DNA from: Acidimicrobiales bacterium
GTDB lineage: Bacteria > Actinomycetota > Acidimicrobiia > Acidimicrobiales > SZUA-35
Assembly: GCA_020630195.1 (NCBI GenBank)
Contig: JAHDBV010000039.1
Coordinates: 1 to 37,936 of the forward strand
Direction: 5' to 3'
DNA length: 37,936 nt
Part shown: in pieces, positions 15,380 to 23,238 of the stretch
How positions within the stretch are numbered: the stretch's first letter is position 1
Layout of the letters: every line of letters starts with the position of its first letter
The notes under the pieces: generated by a model
Database searches by the model: none
What the model was told of the DNA's origin: nothing
What the model saw: the letters and a program-made list of their open reading frames with translations, nothing else
Program-made: the position numbers and the translations under genes

Positions 15380-17335
15380 GTGTATTCGATCCTCGGACTC
15401 GCGGCGGCCGTCGTCGGCCTCGCCGCCTCGGTGCTCGGCGCCGTCGGCGGCGCCTTCATCCTGATCACCGGACGTCGGCACCTGCTCCACACCGTCCGGA
15501 GCTGGGCCTGGATCACGGTGGGCACCGGGGTCGCCATGACCGTCGTCATGCTGCGGGCGTTGTCCGTGCGGGACTACACGGTCGACTACGTCCAGCAGGT
15601 CGGGAGCCCGAACACACCGACGCTGTTCAACATCGCCGCGTTGTGGTCGTCACTCGAGGGCTCGCTGCTGCTGTGGATCCTCGTGCTCGGTGGCTTCACC
15701 GGGGCGATGCTCGTGAAGTTCCGGGACCGGCGCGACGACGAGCTCTTCGGGTGGGCCCTCGTGGTGATGCTCGGGGTGTCGGTGTTCTTCTACGCCCTGG
15801 TGGCCGGCCCGGCCAACCCGTTCACGGCCGTGACCGTGCCGGCCGACTTCACGCCGCGGGGACCGAATCCGCTGCTCCAGAACCACGTGCTCGTGGCGTT
15901 CCATCCCCCGATGCTCTACCTCGGCTACGTCGGGTTCACCGTGCCCTTCGCCTTCGCCACCGCCGCCCTCATCACCGGTCGACTCGGCGAGGGCTGGTTG
16001 CTCGAGACCCGCCGCTGGACCGTGGTGGCCTACGGCTTCCTCACCGGCGGGATCGTGCTCGGCGCGTGGTGGAGCTACGAGGTGCTCGGCTGGGGTGGCT
16101 ACTGGGCCTGGGATCCGGTGGAGAACGCGTCGTTGCTGCCGTGGCTCACCGGCACCGCCTACCTGCACTCGGTCATGGTGCAGGAGCGTCGCGGGATGCT
16201 CCGGGTCTGGAACCTCGCCCTGGTCTGCGCCACGTTCTGCCTGACCGTCCTCGGCACCTTCATCACCCGGTCGGGTGTGATCGAGTCGGTGCACGCCTTC
16301 TCCGACGGTCCGATCGGCGCCTGGTTCCTGGTGCTGTTCGGGATCGTCACGTTCGGGTCGATCGGTCTCATCGCCTGGCGGGGCGACCAGCTCCGCTCCC
16401 CGGGTTCGATCGACTCGCCGTGGTCACGCGAGGCGTCGTTCCTCGCCAACAACCTGCTGTTCGGCGCCATGGCGTTCGTCGTGCTGCTCGGCACGGTCTT
16501 CCCGCTGCTCGCCGAACTGTGGGACGGCTCCCGGCTCACGATCGGTTCGCCCTACTTCGACTCGATGGCCAAGCCGCTCGGGCTGTTGATGCTCTTCCTC
16601 ATGGCCGCCGCCCCGATCCTGCCGTGGCGCAAGGCATCGGGCGAGGTGCTCTCCGAGCGTCTGTTCTGGCCGGCCGTGATCGGTGTGGTCTCGATGGCCC
16701 TCGCCCTCGTGTTCGGCGGGCGGGGTGTGGCACCGGTCCTCGGGTTCGGTCTCGGCGGCTTCGCCGGCGGCTCGGCCGCCCGGCAGGTGGTCCTGGCCAC
16801 CCGTCGTCACGGATGGCGTGGGTTCGTCGGGCGCACCAACGGCGGGATGATCGTGCACCTCGGTGTCGTGCTCCTCGCGGTCGGGCTCGTCGCCGCCGAG
16901 AGCTACAAGGTCGACCGCACGGTCCGCCTCGAGGTCGGCGAGACCGCCTCGGTCAACGGCCACGAGTTCACCTACCTCGGTGGCGGCGGCGACCAGAACG
17001 GTCGCCGGGTCCGCATCTGGGCCGAGATCCGGATCGACGGCCAGGACGTCTACCAGCCCGCGACCACGCTCTACCGGGAGCAGGGCGTGGTCGTCCCGAC
17101 CCCGTCGGTGCGGCCCGGCTTCTCCGAGGATCTCTTCCTCGTGACCGATGCCGTCCAGACACCCGGCGATCCGGTGCGGTTGCGCATCGTGATCCGCCCG
17201 ATGGTCACCTGGATCTGGGCCGGCGGTGGACTCATGTTCCTCGGCACCCTGCTCGCCGTGTTCCCCGGTCGCCGTCGGCGGCGGGGGACCGAGCCGACCT
17301 CGGTCGCCATCCCCGACGCGGCACCGGTGGGTTGA
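15380..17335 (+). CDS. ccmF: CcmF, heme lyase core subunit
   Basis: Large membrane protein (651 aa, ~14-15 helices) that attaches heme from CcmE to apocytochrome c together with CcmH/CcmI. The WWD motif WSYEVLGWGGYWAWDPVENA spans about 231-250. WSSLEGS (89-95), and H169 and H175 in the segment NHVLVAFHPPMLYLGY, are the conserved elements flanking it. FITRSGVIESVHAF is another CcmF hallmark. A periplasmic domain near 500-610 precedes the last helix. Start GTG 15380 is 7 nt after ccmE. Confidence 0.96.
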   Translation: MYSILGLAAAVVGLAASVLGAVGGAFILITGRRHLLHTVRSWAWITVGTGVAMTVVMLRALSVRDYTVDYVQQVGSPNTPTLFNIAALWSSLEGSLLLWILVLGGFTGAMLVKFRDRRDDELFGWALVVMLGVSVFFYALVAGPANPFTAVTVPADFTPRGPNPLLQNHVLVAFHPPMLYLGYVGFTVPFAFATAALITGRLGEGWLLETRRWTVVAYGFLTGGIVLGAWWSYEVLGWGGYWAWDPVENASLLPWLTGTAYLHSVMVQERRGMLRVWNLALVCATFCLTVLGTFITRSGVIESVHAFSDGPIGAWFLVLFGIVTFGSIGLIAWRGDQLRSPGSIDSPWSREASFLANNLLFGAMAFVVLLGTVFPLLAELWDGSRLTIGSPYFDSMAKPLGLLMLFLMAAAPILPWRKASGEVLSERLFWPAVIGVVSMALALVFGGRGVAPVLGFGLGGFAGGSAARQVVLATRRHGWRGFVGRTNGGMIVHLGVVLLAVGLVAAESYKVDRTVRLEVGETASVNGHEFTYLGGGGDQNGRRVRIWAEIRIDGQDVYQPATTLYREQGVVVPTPSVRPGFSEDLFLVTDAVQTPGDPVRLRIVIRPMVTWIWAGGGLMFLGTLLAVFPGRRRRRGTEPTSVAIPDAAPVG

Positions 17336-17336
17336 C

Positions 17337-17909
17337 GTGGACGACCAGCTCCACGAGGCCCCCGACGTGACCGATCTCGACGGTCCACGAAGCGGTTCGG
17401 CGCGGCGGATCGCCCTCGGCGTCGGTGCCGTGCTGGCCGGTCTCGTGCTCGTGCTCGGGCTCGCCGTGGCGACCCGGGGTGACGACGACGGCACCGCCTC
17501 GGGCCTGCTCGGCCAACGCGTGCCGGCGATCGCCGGCGACGACGTGTTGTCCGGTGCCCCGTTCGACATCGACCAGACCCGGGGCCAGTGGGTGGTCGTG
17601 AACTTCTTCGGGACGTGGTGTCCGGGCTGCCTCGTCGAACATCCCGAACTCGTCTCGTTCGAGCAGTGGGCCGAACCCCGCGGTGTCGAGATGGTGTCGG
17701 TGGTCGTCAACGATCCGCCCGAGCGCGCGGCCGAGTTCTTCCGGAACGAGGGCGGCACCTGGAACGTCGTGATGGACCAACGAACCTCCATCGACTTCGG
17801 CGTGGCGCAGCTCCCGGAGACGTTCCTGATCTCCCCCGACGGCACCGTGGTGGCCCACTGGACGGGGTCGATCACCGAGGCCAACCTGCGGGCGGAGCTC
17901 CCCGGATGA
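17337..17909 (+). CDS. ccmG: CcmG/ResA-type membrane-anchored thioredoxin
   Basis: Envelope thiol-disulfide oxidoreductase that reduces the apocytochrome CXXCH cysteines before heme attachment; 190 aa. A single anchor helix is at about 25-46. The thioredoxin domain has NFFGTWCPGC (C95, C98) and the cis-proline segment QLPETFLI. The WCPGC active site differs from WCPTC/WCEPC of better-known relatives only in the inner residues. The GTG start begins one base after the ccmF stop. The stop overlaps ccmH (ATGA). Confidence 0.92.
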   Translation: MDDQLHEAPDVTDLDGPRSGSARRIALGVGAVLAGLVLVLGLAVATRGDDDGTASGLLGQRVPAIAGDDVLSGAPFDIDQTRGQWVVVNFFGTWCPGCLVEHPELVSFEQWAEPRGVEMVSVVVNDPPERAAEFFRNEGGTWNVVMDQRTSIDFGVAQLPETFLISPDGTVVAHWTGSITEANLRAELPG

Positions 17910-18358
17910 CCGGGCGACTCGTCCGATGGGTGGCGGTGCTCGCGGCCTCCATCGGTCTGCTGGTCGTCGCGGCGGTCGACACGGGTGCCGAGACCGAGGG
18001 CGAACGGGTCCAACGCCTGCACGATTCCTATGCGTGCCCCGTGTGCGACGGCCAGTCGGTCGCCGATTCCAACGCCTCGGTGGCCGTGGCCATCCGGAAC
18101 TTCATCAGCGACGAGGTCGCCGCCGGCGCCTCGGACGACCAGATCCGCGACGACATCCTGCGGTCGTGGCCGGGTTCGCTCCTGAACCCACCGGGTGAGG
18201 GCTTCGCCGCACTCGTCTGGGTCCTCCCGGTGCTCGTCACCGTGGTCGGTGCGACCGGGGTGGCCTTCGCTGTCGGTCGACGCGTGGAGGGGTCGGCGAC
18301 CAGCGCCGACGAACAGCTGGTGGCCGCCGCCCGCGACAGCGGGGGATCAGGCGCGTGA
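17906..18358 (+). CDS. ccmH: CcmH/CcmL-type cytochrome c maturation thiol protein
   Basis: Membrane-anchored protein of 150 aa. A signal/anchor is at 1-28. The CcmH signature YACPVCDGQSVADSNA gives redox cysteines C44 and C47. NFISDEVAAGASDDQI is the usual helix after it. A C-terminal helix (about 105-125) anchors it. It corresponds to the short N-terminal half of the fused E. coli CcmH, with the CcmI-like part as the next gene. Overlaps both neighbours by 4 bp. Confidence 0.93.
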   Translation: MTGRLVRWVAVLAASIGLLVVAAVDTGAETEGERVQRLHDSYACPVCDGQSVADSNASVAVAIRNFISDEVAAGASDDQIRDDILRSWPGSLLNPPGEGFAALVWVLPVLVTVVGATGVAFAVGRRVEGSATSADEQLVAAARDSGGSGA

Positions 18359-19098
18359 GCCGACGGGACGAGCTGATCGAGGAGCGGGACTTCCTCCTGC
18401 GATCGCTCGACGATCTCGATGCCGAGCTCGCCGCCGGCGACCTCGACGCCGAGGACCACGCCGCACTCCGTGACGACTACACCCGCCGGGCCGCGGACGT
18501 GATCCGCCGACTCGAGGGCATGGCGTCCGAGACGACCCGCCGCCCGATGGCGGCGGGCGGCGACCGGCGCTGGCTCGGGTTCGTCGTCGCCGGGGTGTTC
18601 GCCCTCGGTGCCGGTTTCCTCCTCGCCCGATCGGTCGGCGAGCGCGGCGTCAACGACCAGATCACCGGGTCGATCGAACCATCGAGTCGTACCCGCACCC
18701 GTGACTGCCTCGAGTTGGCGAACGGGACCGGGAACCTCGAGTCGATCCAGTGTCTCGATGCCGTCGTGGCCGACGATCCGACCAACGCCGAGGCGTGGAG
18801 CTACAGCGGCTGGTTCGTGGCGCTGACCGGGTTCTCCGCCGCCGATGCCGGTGACACGACGGCCGCCGCCGAGTTGCTCGCCAGCGCCGAGGGGCGTCTC
18901 GACGAGGCCGTGGCCGCCGACCCGGACTTCCCGGACGCCTACGCGTTCCGGGCCGTGCTCGCCTCACGTCGAGGCGACCACGATCGGGCCTGCGGTGAGC
19001 TCTCGACGTTGCTCGATCTCAACCCGCCACCGTTCGTGCTCGAGCTGGTGTCGACGGTCGACCTCGCCTCGGGCTGCGAGCTGATCGCCACCGGCTGA
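18355..19098 (+). CDS. CcmI-like cytochrome c biogenesis protein
   Basis: Membrane protein of 247 aa at the end of the ccm operon. The N-terminus (1-55) is a charged coiled-coil-like helix with LEERDFLLRSLDDLDAEL-type heptads, as in the short cytoplasmic segment of CcmI. A single membrane helix follows at about 69-85. The outer part (110-247) is alanine-rich and helical and could hold TPR-like repeats (AEAWSYSGWF, FPDAYAFRAVLASRRGD). This is the right architecture for the apocytochrome-binding CcmI subunit, but similarity is weak by eye. GTG 18355 overlaps the ccmH stop. Confidence 0.7.
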   Translation: MSRRDELIEERDFLLRSLDDLDAELAAGDLDAEDHAALRDDYTRRAADVIRRLEGMASETTRRPMAAGGDRRWLGFVVAGVFALGAGFLLARSVGERGVNDQITGSIEPSSRTRTRDCLELANGTGNLESIQCLDAVVADDPTNAEAWSYSGWFVALTGFSAADAGDTTAAAELLASAEGRLDEAVAADPDFPDAYAFRAVLASRRGDHDRACGELSTLLDLNPPPFVLELVSTVDLASGCELIATG

Positions 19099-19128
19099 CC
19101 GGCGGGTCAGGGGTGCGGTCTCAGCCGG
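19091..19128. terminator. Inverted repeat between convergent genes
   Basis: CCGGCTGA (19091-19098) pairs with TCAGCCGG (19121-19128) across 22 nt. Each arm contains one gene's stop codon. It is a possible bidirectional terminator for the ccm operon and the SixA-like gene; part of the symmetry comes simply from facing TGA stops. Confidence 0.35.
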
Positions 19129-19573
19129 CGGGTGGCGGGGTGTAGCGGGCCGACACGGCCCGATCGCCATCGAGCTCGATCGTCCAGATCGAGCCCTTCT
19201 CACAACCCCGACCGTGCAGGGCGGCTCCGGACGCGGCGAGGTGGTCGATGAGTTCGGGGATGACGTCGCCGTGGGAGCACGCCACGAGGCCGTCGACGGC
19301 CGAGGTGGTCAGCAGGGCCCACGTGTCGGAGGTGCGGGTGCCCTCCCAGAGGTCGGGATGCTCGATCACCTCGACGCCACGGACCCGGGCCAACGGCTCG
19401 ACGGTCTGGACACATCGGGTCGCCGGGCTGGAGATGACCGGACCGGTCTCGGGGAGGAGAGCGACGAGCCCGTCGGCCTCCCGACCGCCCTGGTCGGACA
19501 GGGGTCGGTAGATGTCACGCGTCCCGGGTCCACGTTGCCCGGCGTGTGCATGTCGAACCAGGTGAATGTGCAT
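19121..19573 (-). CDS. SixA-like histidine phosphatase
   Basis: Histidine-phosphatase-superfamily protein of 150 aa. LVRHAHAG at 5-12 is the RHG motif with the phosphoryl-accepting H8. RPLSDQGGREA is the usual segment after it and SSPATRCVQTVEPL holds the conserved Arg. CSHGD supplies the second catalytic His. Small size and the RHAHA variant fit SixA-type phosphohistidine phosphatases. The ATG at 19573 has a GAGGGG ribosome site 6 nt upstream (19580-19585), deciding against the ORF start at 19627. Its target is unknown. The PEP-enzyme-like gene upstream on the same strand, a family that works through phosphohistidine, is a suggestive neighbour. Confidence 0.88.
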   Translation of the reverse strand: MHIHLVRHAHAGQRGPGTRDIYRPLSDQGGREADGLVALLPETGPVISSPATRCVQTVEPLARVRGVEVIEHPDLWEGTRTSDTWALLTTSAVDGLVACSHGDVIPELIDHLAASGAALHGRGCEKGSIWTIELDGDRAVSARYTPPPAG

Positions 19574-19579
19574 CCGGAG

Positions 19580-19585
19580 CCCCTC
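19580..19585 (-). promoter_or_regulatory. Ribosome binding site of the SixA-like gene
   Basis: GAGGGG on the minus strand, 6 nt before ATG 19573. It selects this start over the ATG at 19627. Confidence 0.55.
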
Positions 19586-19631
19586 GACGATCCGGCGCCG
19601 AGGGTAGCGGTCGGACATCGGCCGCACCGGG

Positions 19632-21377
19632 TCAGTCGGTCAGGTCGATCACGGTCACCGTGCCGGACGTGCCGTCGACCTCGATGACGGCACCGTCGGG
19701 GAGGTTCCGCGTGGCCCCCGTGGCCGACACCACGCAGGGGATCCCGAGCTCGCGGCTCACGATCACGGCGTGGCTCATGATGGCGCCGACGTCGACCACC
19801 ACCGCCGAGGCAGCGAGGAACAGCGGCGTCCACGACGGGTCGGTGAGGGGAGCGACGAGCACGTCGCCGGGCTCGAGTGCGGTCGGGTCGGCCGGGTCGA
19901 GGACGACGCGGGCCCGACCGGTGGCGGTGCCCGGGCATCCGGGCAGCCCCTCGAGGCGGTCGCCGGTGCCGAGTCGATGGGTCGCGTCGGCGTCACGGCG
20001 TTCCCAGGTGTCGAGTGGTGGCTGCTCGCCCGTGAAGACGAACGGCGGGATCCGCTCGGCGAGCAGGCGATGTTGGGCCCGTCGTTCGGCGATCCGATCC
20101 GACATCGAGGCCGGGTCGGCGACGTAGGCGTCGAGCTCGTCCTCGACGAGGAACCAGAGGTCACCGGCATCGCCGCCGCGTCGTTCGGCCAGGCGTCGGT
20201 CGAGTTCCTTCGCCCGGACCCGGCTGCCCTGGATGAACCGGACCACGGTGGTCTTGGCCTGCTCCCGGGCCCGTGAGGTCACCTGGGCGGCGTGCAGGAT
20301 CCGATCGAAGAGCCGGCGGGTGATCGGGTCGAGCTGGTCACGGATCTCCGCCGTGCGGACCTCCCGACGGGCGGCGAGATCGCCCGCCCGGGCGCGGGGG
20401 TCGACGCCGTCGTCGGTCAGCCGCATGCGGTCGACCAGGGCGAGGGCGAGGTCGGGGTCGGTGCCCCAGGTGTCGAATGCGGTGTCCCACTCGTTGGGGC
20501 CCCGTGCACCGTGACGCTCGAGGAACCCGTCGAGCTCCTCGAGGAAGGACGCGGCGTCGGGGGACGCCGACAGACGGGCGTGGCGTCCCTCGGCCGGCCC
20601 GTCGAACAGGGCCCCGAGCGCCGGATCGGCGGCGACCGACCGGCCGAGGTCCCACAACTCGAACGACGGTGCCGCCGAGTCGACGTCGCCGATGCCGGCG
20701 AGCAGTTCACCGACGGCGTCGCGTTCGTCGAGGCGTTCCTCGAGCAGGCTCGCGAGGATGCCGACGCACAGGCCGGCCTGGCCGGAGATGGCCAGATGAT
20801 GCTCGAACAGCTCCTCGAACTCGGCCGTGAAGGCGGTGACGTCGGAACGGAGCTCCGCATCACTCATCGTCGCCGGGTCGGCATGGGTGGCGAGATCGGC
20901 CTCGACCCGGCGCCGGTCGTCGTCCAGCGGCGGCAGGTTCTTCAGCCGGATCGTGGCCAGGAGGTAGCGCAGGCCCCGCAGGGACGCCCGTCGGTCGGCC
21001 GGGAGATCGTCGTCGGGCGGCGGGATGTCGGTGCCGACCCCGAGGTAGTTGGCGTCGGCGTCGGCCGCCGACCCGCCGGGCAGACGTTCGGCCACGAGCC
21101 GCTGCACCGAGAGATTGAGATAGGCGTAGCCGCCGAAGACACCGCTGCCGATCGCGGTCGACAACGGCTCGGACAGTTCGGCATCCGAGACGAGACCGGT
21201 GCGGGCGATCGCCGAGCGCATCGCCCGCTCACCCGCCTCGGCCGCGAGCGAGAACGACAGGGGTGTGAACACCTCCGGGTAGACCTCACCGGCGTTGCCG
21301 CGGGTGTAGGTCGGGAACGTGGTGGAGGCGTCGTGGCCCACCCAGCTCCCCGTGCCGACCGGTCGCCAGATCCCCAT
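19632..21377 (-). CDS. PEP-utilising-enzyme-like protein with phosphohistidine swivel domain, no ATP-grasp
   Basis: Protein of 581 aa resembling the C-terminal part of PEP synthase or rifampicin phosphotransferase. The last ~85 residues form the mobile phosphohistidine domain: PGTATGRARVV, EPGDVLVAPLTDPSWTPLF and GAIMSHAVIVSREL with H536, then GIPCVVSATG and the closing DGAVIEVDGTSGTV. The N-terminal 500 residues are helical (YTRGNAGEVYPEVFTPLSF at the start) and resemble the middle region of stand-alone actinobacterial members. No ATP-grasp domain is present. Start ATG 21377 follows a GGAG element. It is 58 nt upstream of the SixA-like phosphatase start, on the same strand. Substrate unknown. 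Confidence 0.75.
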   Translation of the reverse strand: MGIWRPVGTGSWVGHDASTTFPTYTRGNAGEVYPEVFTPLSFSLAAEAGERAMRSAIARTGLVSDAELSEPLSTAIGSGVFGGYAYLNLSVQRLVAERLPGGSAADADANYLGVGTDIPPPDDDLPADRRASLRGLRYLLATIRLKNLPPLDDDRRRVEADLATHADPATMSDAELRSDVTAFTAEFEELFEHHLAISGQAGLCVGILASLLEERLDERDAVGELLAGIGDVDSAAPSFELWDLGRSVAADPALGALFDGPAEGRHARLSASPDAASFLEELDGFLERHGARGPNEWDTAFDTWGTDPDLALALVDRMRLTDDGVDPRARAGDLAARREVRTAEIRDQLDPITRRLFDRILHAAQVTSRAREQAKTTVVRFIQGSRVRAKELDRRLAERRGGDAGDLWFLVEDELDAYVADPASMSDRIAERRAQHRLLAERIPPFVFTGEQPPLDTWERRDADATHRLGTGDRLEGLPGCPGTATGRARVVLDPADPTALEPGDVLVAPLTDPSWTPLFLAASAVVVDVGAIMSHAVIVSRELGIPCVVSATGATRNLPDGAVIEVDGTSGTVTVIDLTD

Positions 21378-21512
21378 CGTGTGTGTTCTCCCTCGGGTGT
21401 CGAACGCCCAGCGTGACACGTCGTCGCCGTGCATGCCCGACGGACGGTTCCGGATCGGGTGCATCCGCGGACGGGCTCCGGAGCGAATCCGCATCGAACA
21501 CCACCCCCTTCC

Positions 21513-21518
21513 GGAGGA
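21513..21518 (+). promoter_or_regulatory. Ribosome binding site of the DUF4397 gene
   Basis: GGAGGA, 9 nt before ATG 21528, the clearest Shine-Dalgarno sequence in this part of the window. It suggests strong translation of a surface protein. The rest of the 150-bp divergent gap shows no recognisable operator. Confidence 0.6.
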
Positions 21519-21527
21519 GAAACCATC

Positions 21528-22370
21528 ATGCGGACCCCCCGCTTCACCGCCCTCGTGGCGTTGCTCACCGCCCTGGCCACGTTCGGCCTGTTCGCCCCGG
21601 CCGCCTCGGCCCAGGACACCTCGGACGTGTACGTCGTGCACGGCATCCCGGGTGTGACCGTCGACGTCTACGTCAACGGCGACCTGACCCTCGAGGGCTT
21701 CGAGCCCGAGGCCGTCGCCGGCCCGCTGACGCTGCCGGCCGCCGACTACCAGATCGAGATCTTCGCCGCCGCCGACGATGCACCCGCCACCTCGGCCGAT
21801 CGTGACGACGACGCCGTGATCGACGTGACCCCGACCGTGCCCGGTGGCGCCAACCTCAGCGTCGTCGCCCATCTCGACGCCGACGGCGCCCCGACCCTCG
21901 GTGCCTTCGTGAACGACGTCGCCACCATCGACGCCGGTCAGGGCAAGGTCACCGTGCGCCACACCGCCGCCGCCCCGACGGTCGACATCGTCGCCGCCGG
22001 TGCCGCCGTCGACGGCCTCACGGGTCTGTCGAACGGTGAGGAGGCCGTCGTCGCCCTGCCCGCCGACGCCTACCCCACCGGGATCGCCGCGGCCGGCACC
22101 ACCGAGGCGCTGGTCGACGCCCCCATCACCATCGCCGAGGGCACCAACCTCGTCGTGTACGCCATCGGTGACCTCGCCGGCGGGAGCTTCACGCTGATCA
22201 CGCAGAGCTTCGACGGTCTGCACTCGGCCCCGGCCCAGGTCGACACCGGCAACAGCGGTCTGCTCGATCCCGAGGCCGCCACCGGTTCGGCCTCGCTGCT
22301 CATCGCCGGCCTCGTGGGCCTGCTCGCCGTCGGCGCCCTCGGCGGCGCCTCGTTCGCCCGGAACCGCTGA
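21528..22370 (+). CDS. Secreted DUF4397-domain protein with C-terminal membrane/sorting tail
   Basis: Surface protein of 280 aa. The Sec signal peptide is at 1-28 with an ASAQD-type cleavage site. The DUF4397 domain opens with DVYVVHGIPGVTVDVYVNG and has the typical GPLTLPAADYQIEIF and KVTVRHTAAAPTVDI repeats. The C-terminus reads PEAATG (248-253), a hydrophobic helix and FARNR, the layout of a cell-wall sorting signal. The pentapeptide EAATG is a degenerate LAXTG/LPXTG. A class F sortase gene starts about 130 bp after the stop and is likely its dedicated transpeptidase (inference). No cysteines. Strong ribosome site. The function of DUF4397 is unknown. Confidence 0.87.
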   Translation: MRTPRFTALVALLTALATFGLFAPAASAQDTSDVYVVHGIPGVTVDVYVNGDLTLEGFEPEAVAGPLTLPAADYQIEIFAAADDAPATSADRDDDAVIDVTPTVPGGANLSVVAHLDADGAPTLGAFVNDVATIDAGQGKVTVRHTAAAPTVDIVAAGAAVDGLTGLSNGEEAVVALPADAYPTGIAAAGTTEALVDAPITIAEGTNLVVYAIGDLAGGSFTLITQSFDGLHSAPAQVDTGNSGLLDPEAATGSASLLIAGLVGLLAVGALGGASFARNR

Positions 22371-22485
22371 GCGAACCCCGATCGACGTGCCCGTCACCAC
22401 CGCTCCCATGCCCGCCTCCACCCGGACCGCCGTCGCCCCGCCACCCTCCCCGGTGGATCGGCGCCCGGTCGTGGAGCGGCGTGGT

Positions 22486-22490
22486 GGAGG
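22486..22490 (+). promoter_or_regulatory. Ribosome binding site deciding the class F sortase start
   Basis: GGAGG, 7 nt before GTG 22498. It favours this start over GTG 22387 and ATG 22408, which would add a Pro/Arg-rich N-terminus in front of the signal peptide. Confidence 0.6.
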
Positions 22491-22497
22491 TGATCGG

Positions 22498-23238
22498 GTG
22501 CGTTCCGGCGGTGTCCGGGTGGCCCTCGCCGTCGCACTCCTCGCGACGGGGTGCGCCTCGCTCGACTCGGACACCGGCGCCACCGGGTCGGCGGCGGCCT
22601 CCGCCGTCGCCGACTCCGTTGGTGGCGCCGACCCCGCCCCCCGGCCGGTCAATCCGCCGGCCGTCGAGGCCCCGGCCGACGCCGATCCGGTCCTCGACGA
22701 GCTGTCGGTCCGATCCGACCCGACCGATCCCGGCGGTTGGTCGGTGCCCGAGGTGCCGATCACACGGGCCGAGAGCCTCGAGGAGGCCGGGCGCCCCGAC
22801 GTGGCCCCGCCGGTCCGGCTCCGACTCGACTCGGTCGGGATCGACGCCGCCATCACCGACGTCGGGGTGCGCCTCGACGGCGACCTCGAGGTCCCCGAGG
22901 CGACCGAGATCGGTTGGTACCGCTTCGGGCCCGAACCCGGCGAGCCCGGCTCGTCGGTGGTCGCCGCCCACGTCGACTACAACGGCCGGCCCGGTGCGTT
23001 CTTCCCGCTGCGGGAGACCGCCATCGGCGATGTGCTCGAGATCGACCGGTCGGACGGTTCGACGCTGCGGTTCGAGGTCGTGGCCGTCGACCAGTACGAC
23101 AAGGACGAGCTGCCCGACGACCTGTGGCGACGAGACGGCGAGCCGCAGGTCGTGCTGATCACCTGTGGCGGCCCGTTCGATCGCCGGGAGCGCAGCTACC
23201 AGGACAACGTGGTCGTCACCGCGATTCCGCTGCCCTGA
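22498..23238 (+). CDS. Class F sortase (lipoprotein or anchored)
   Basis: Transpeptidase of 246 aa. The N-terminal hydrophobic segment VALAVALLATGCAS could be a lipoprotein signal (C19) or plain anchor; the lipobox is imperfect. A Pro/Ala-rich linker (40-100) is followed by the sortase barrel: LDSVGIDAAITDVG, SVVAAHVDYNG (H158), VVLITCGGPFD (C223), and RRERSYQDNVVV (R232). The ITCGG and Y-x-DNVVV pattern is that of class F sortases. It sits directly downstream of a DUF4397 surface protein, its probable substrate. Its last 23 bp overlap the end of the convergent LysR gene. Confidence 0.9.
   Translation: MRSGGVRVALAVALLATGCASLDSDTGATGSAAASAVADSVGGADPAPRPVNPPAVEAPADADPVLDELSVRSDPTDPGGWSVPEVPITRAESLEEAGRPDVAPPVRLRLDSVGIDAAITDVGVRLDGDLEVPEATEIGWYRFGPEPGEPGSSVVAAHVDYNGRPGAFFPLRETAIGDVLEIDRSDGSTLRFEVVAVDQYDKDELPDDLWRRDGEPQVVLITCGGPFDRRERSYQDNVVVTAIPLP

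Noticed and set aside
21378..22856. Upstream half of the 1074-codon minus-strand frame ending at 19632
   Set aside because: Reads antisense to the DUF4397 and sortase genes with Gly/Arg-rich low-complexity sequence; the real gene starts at 21377.
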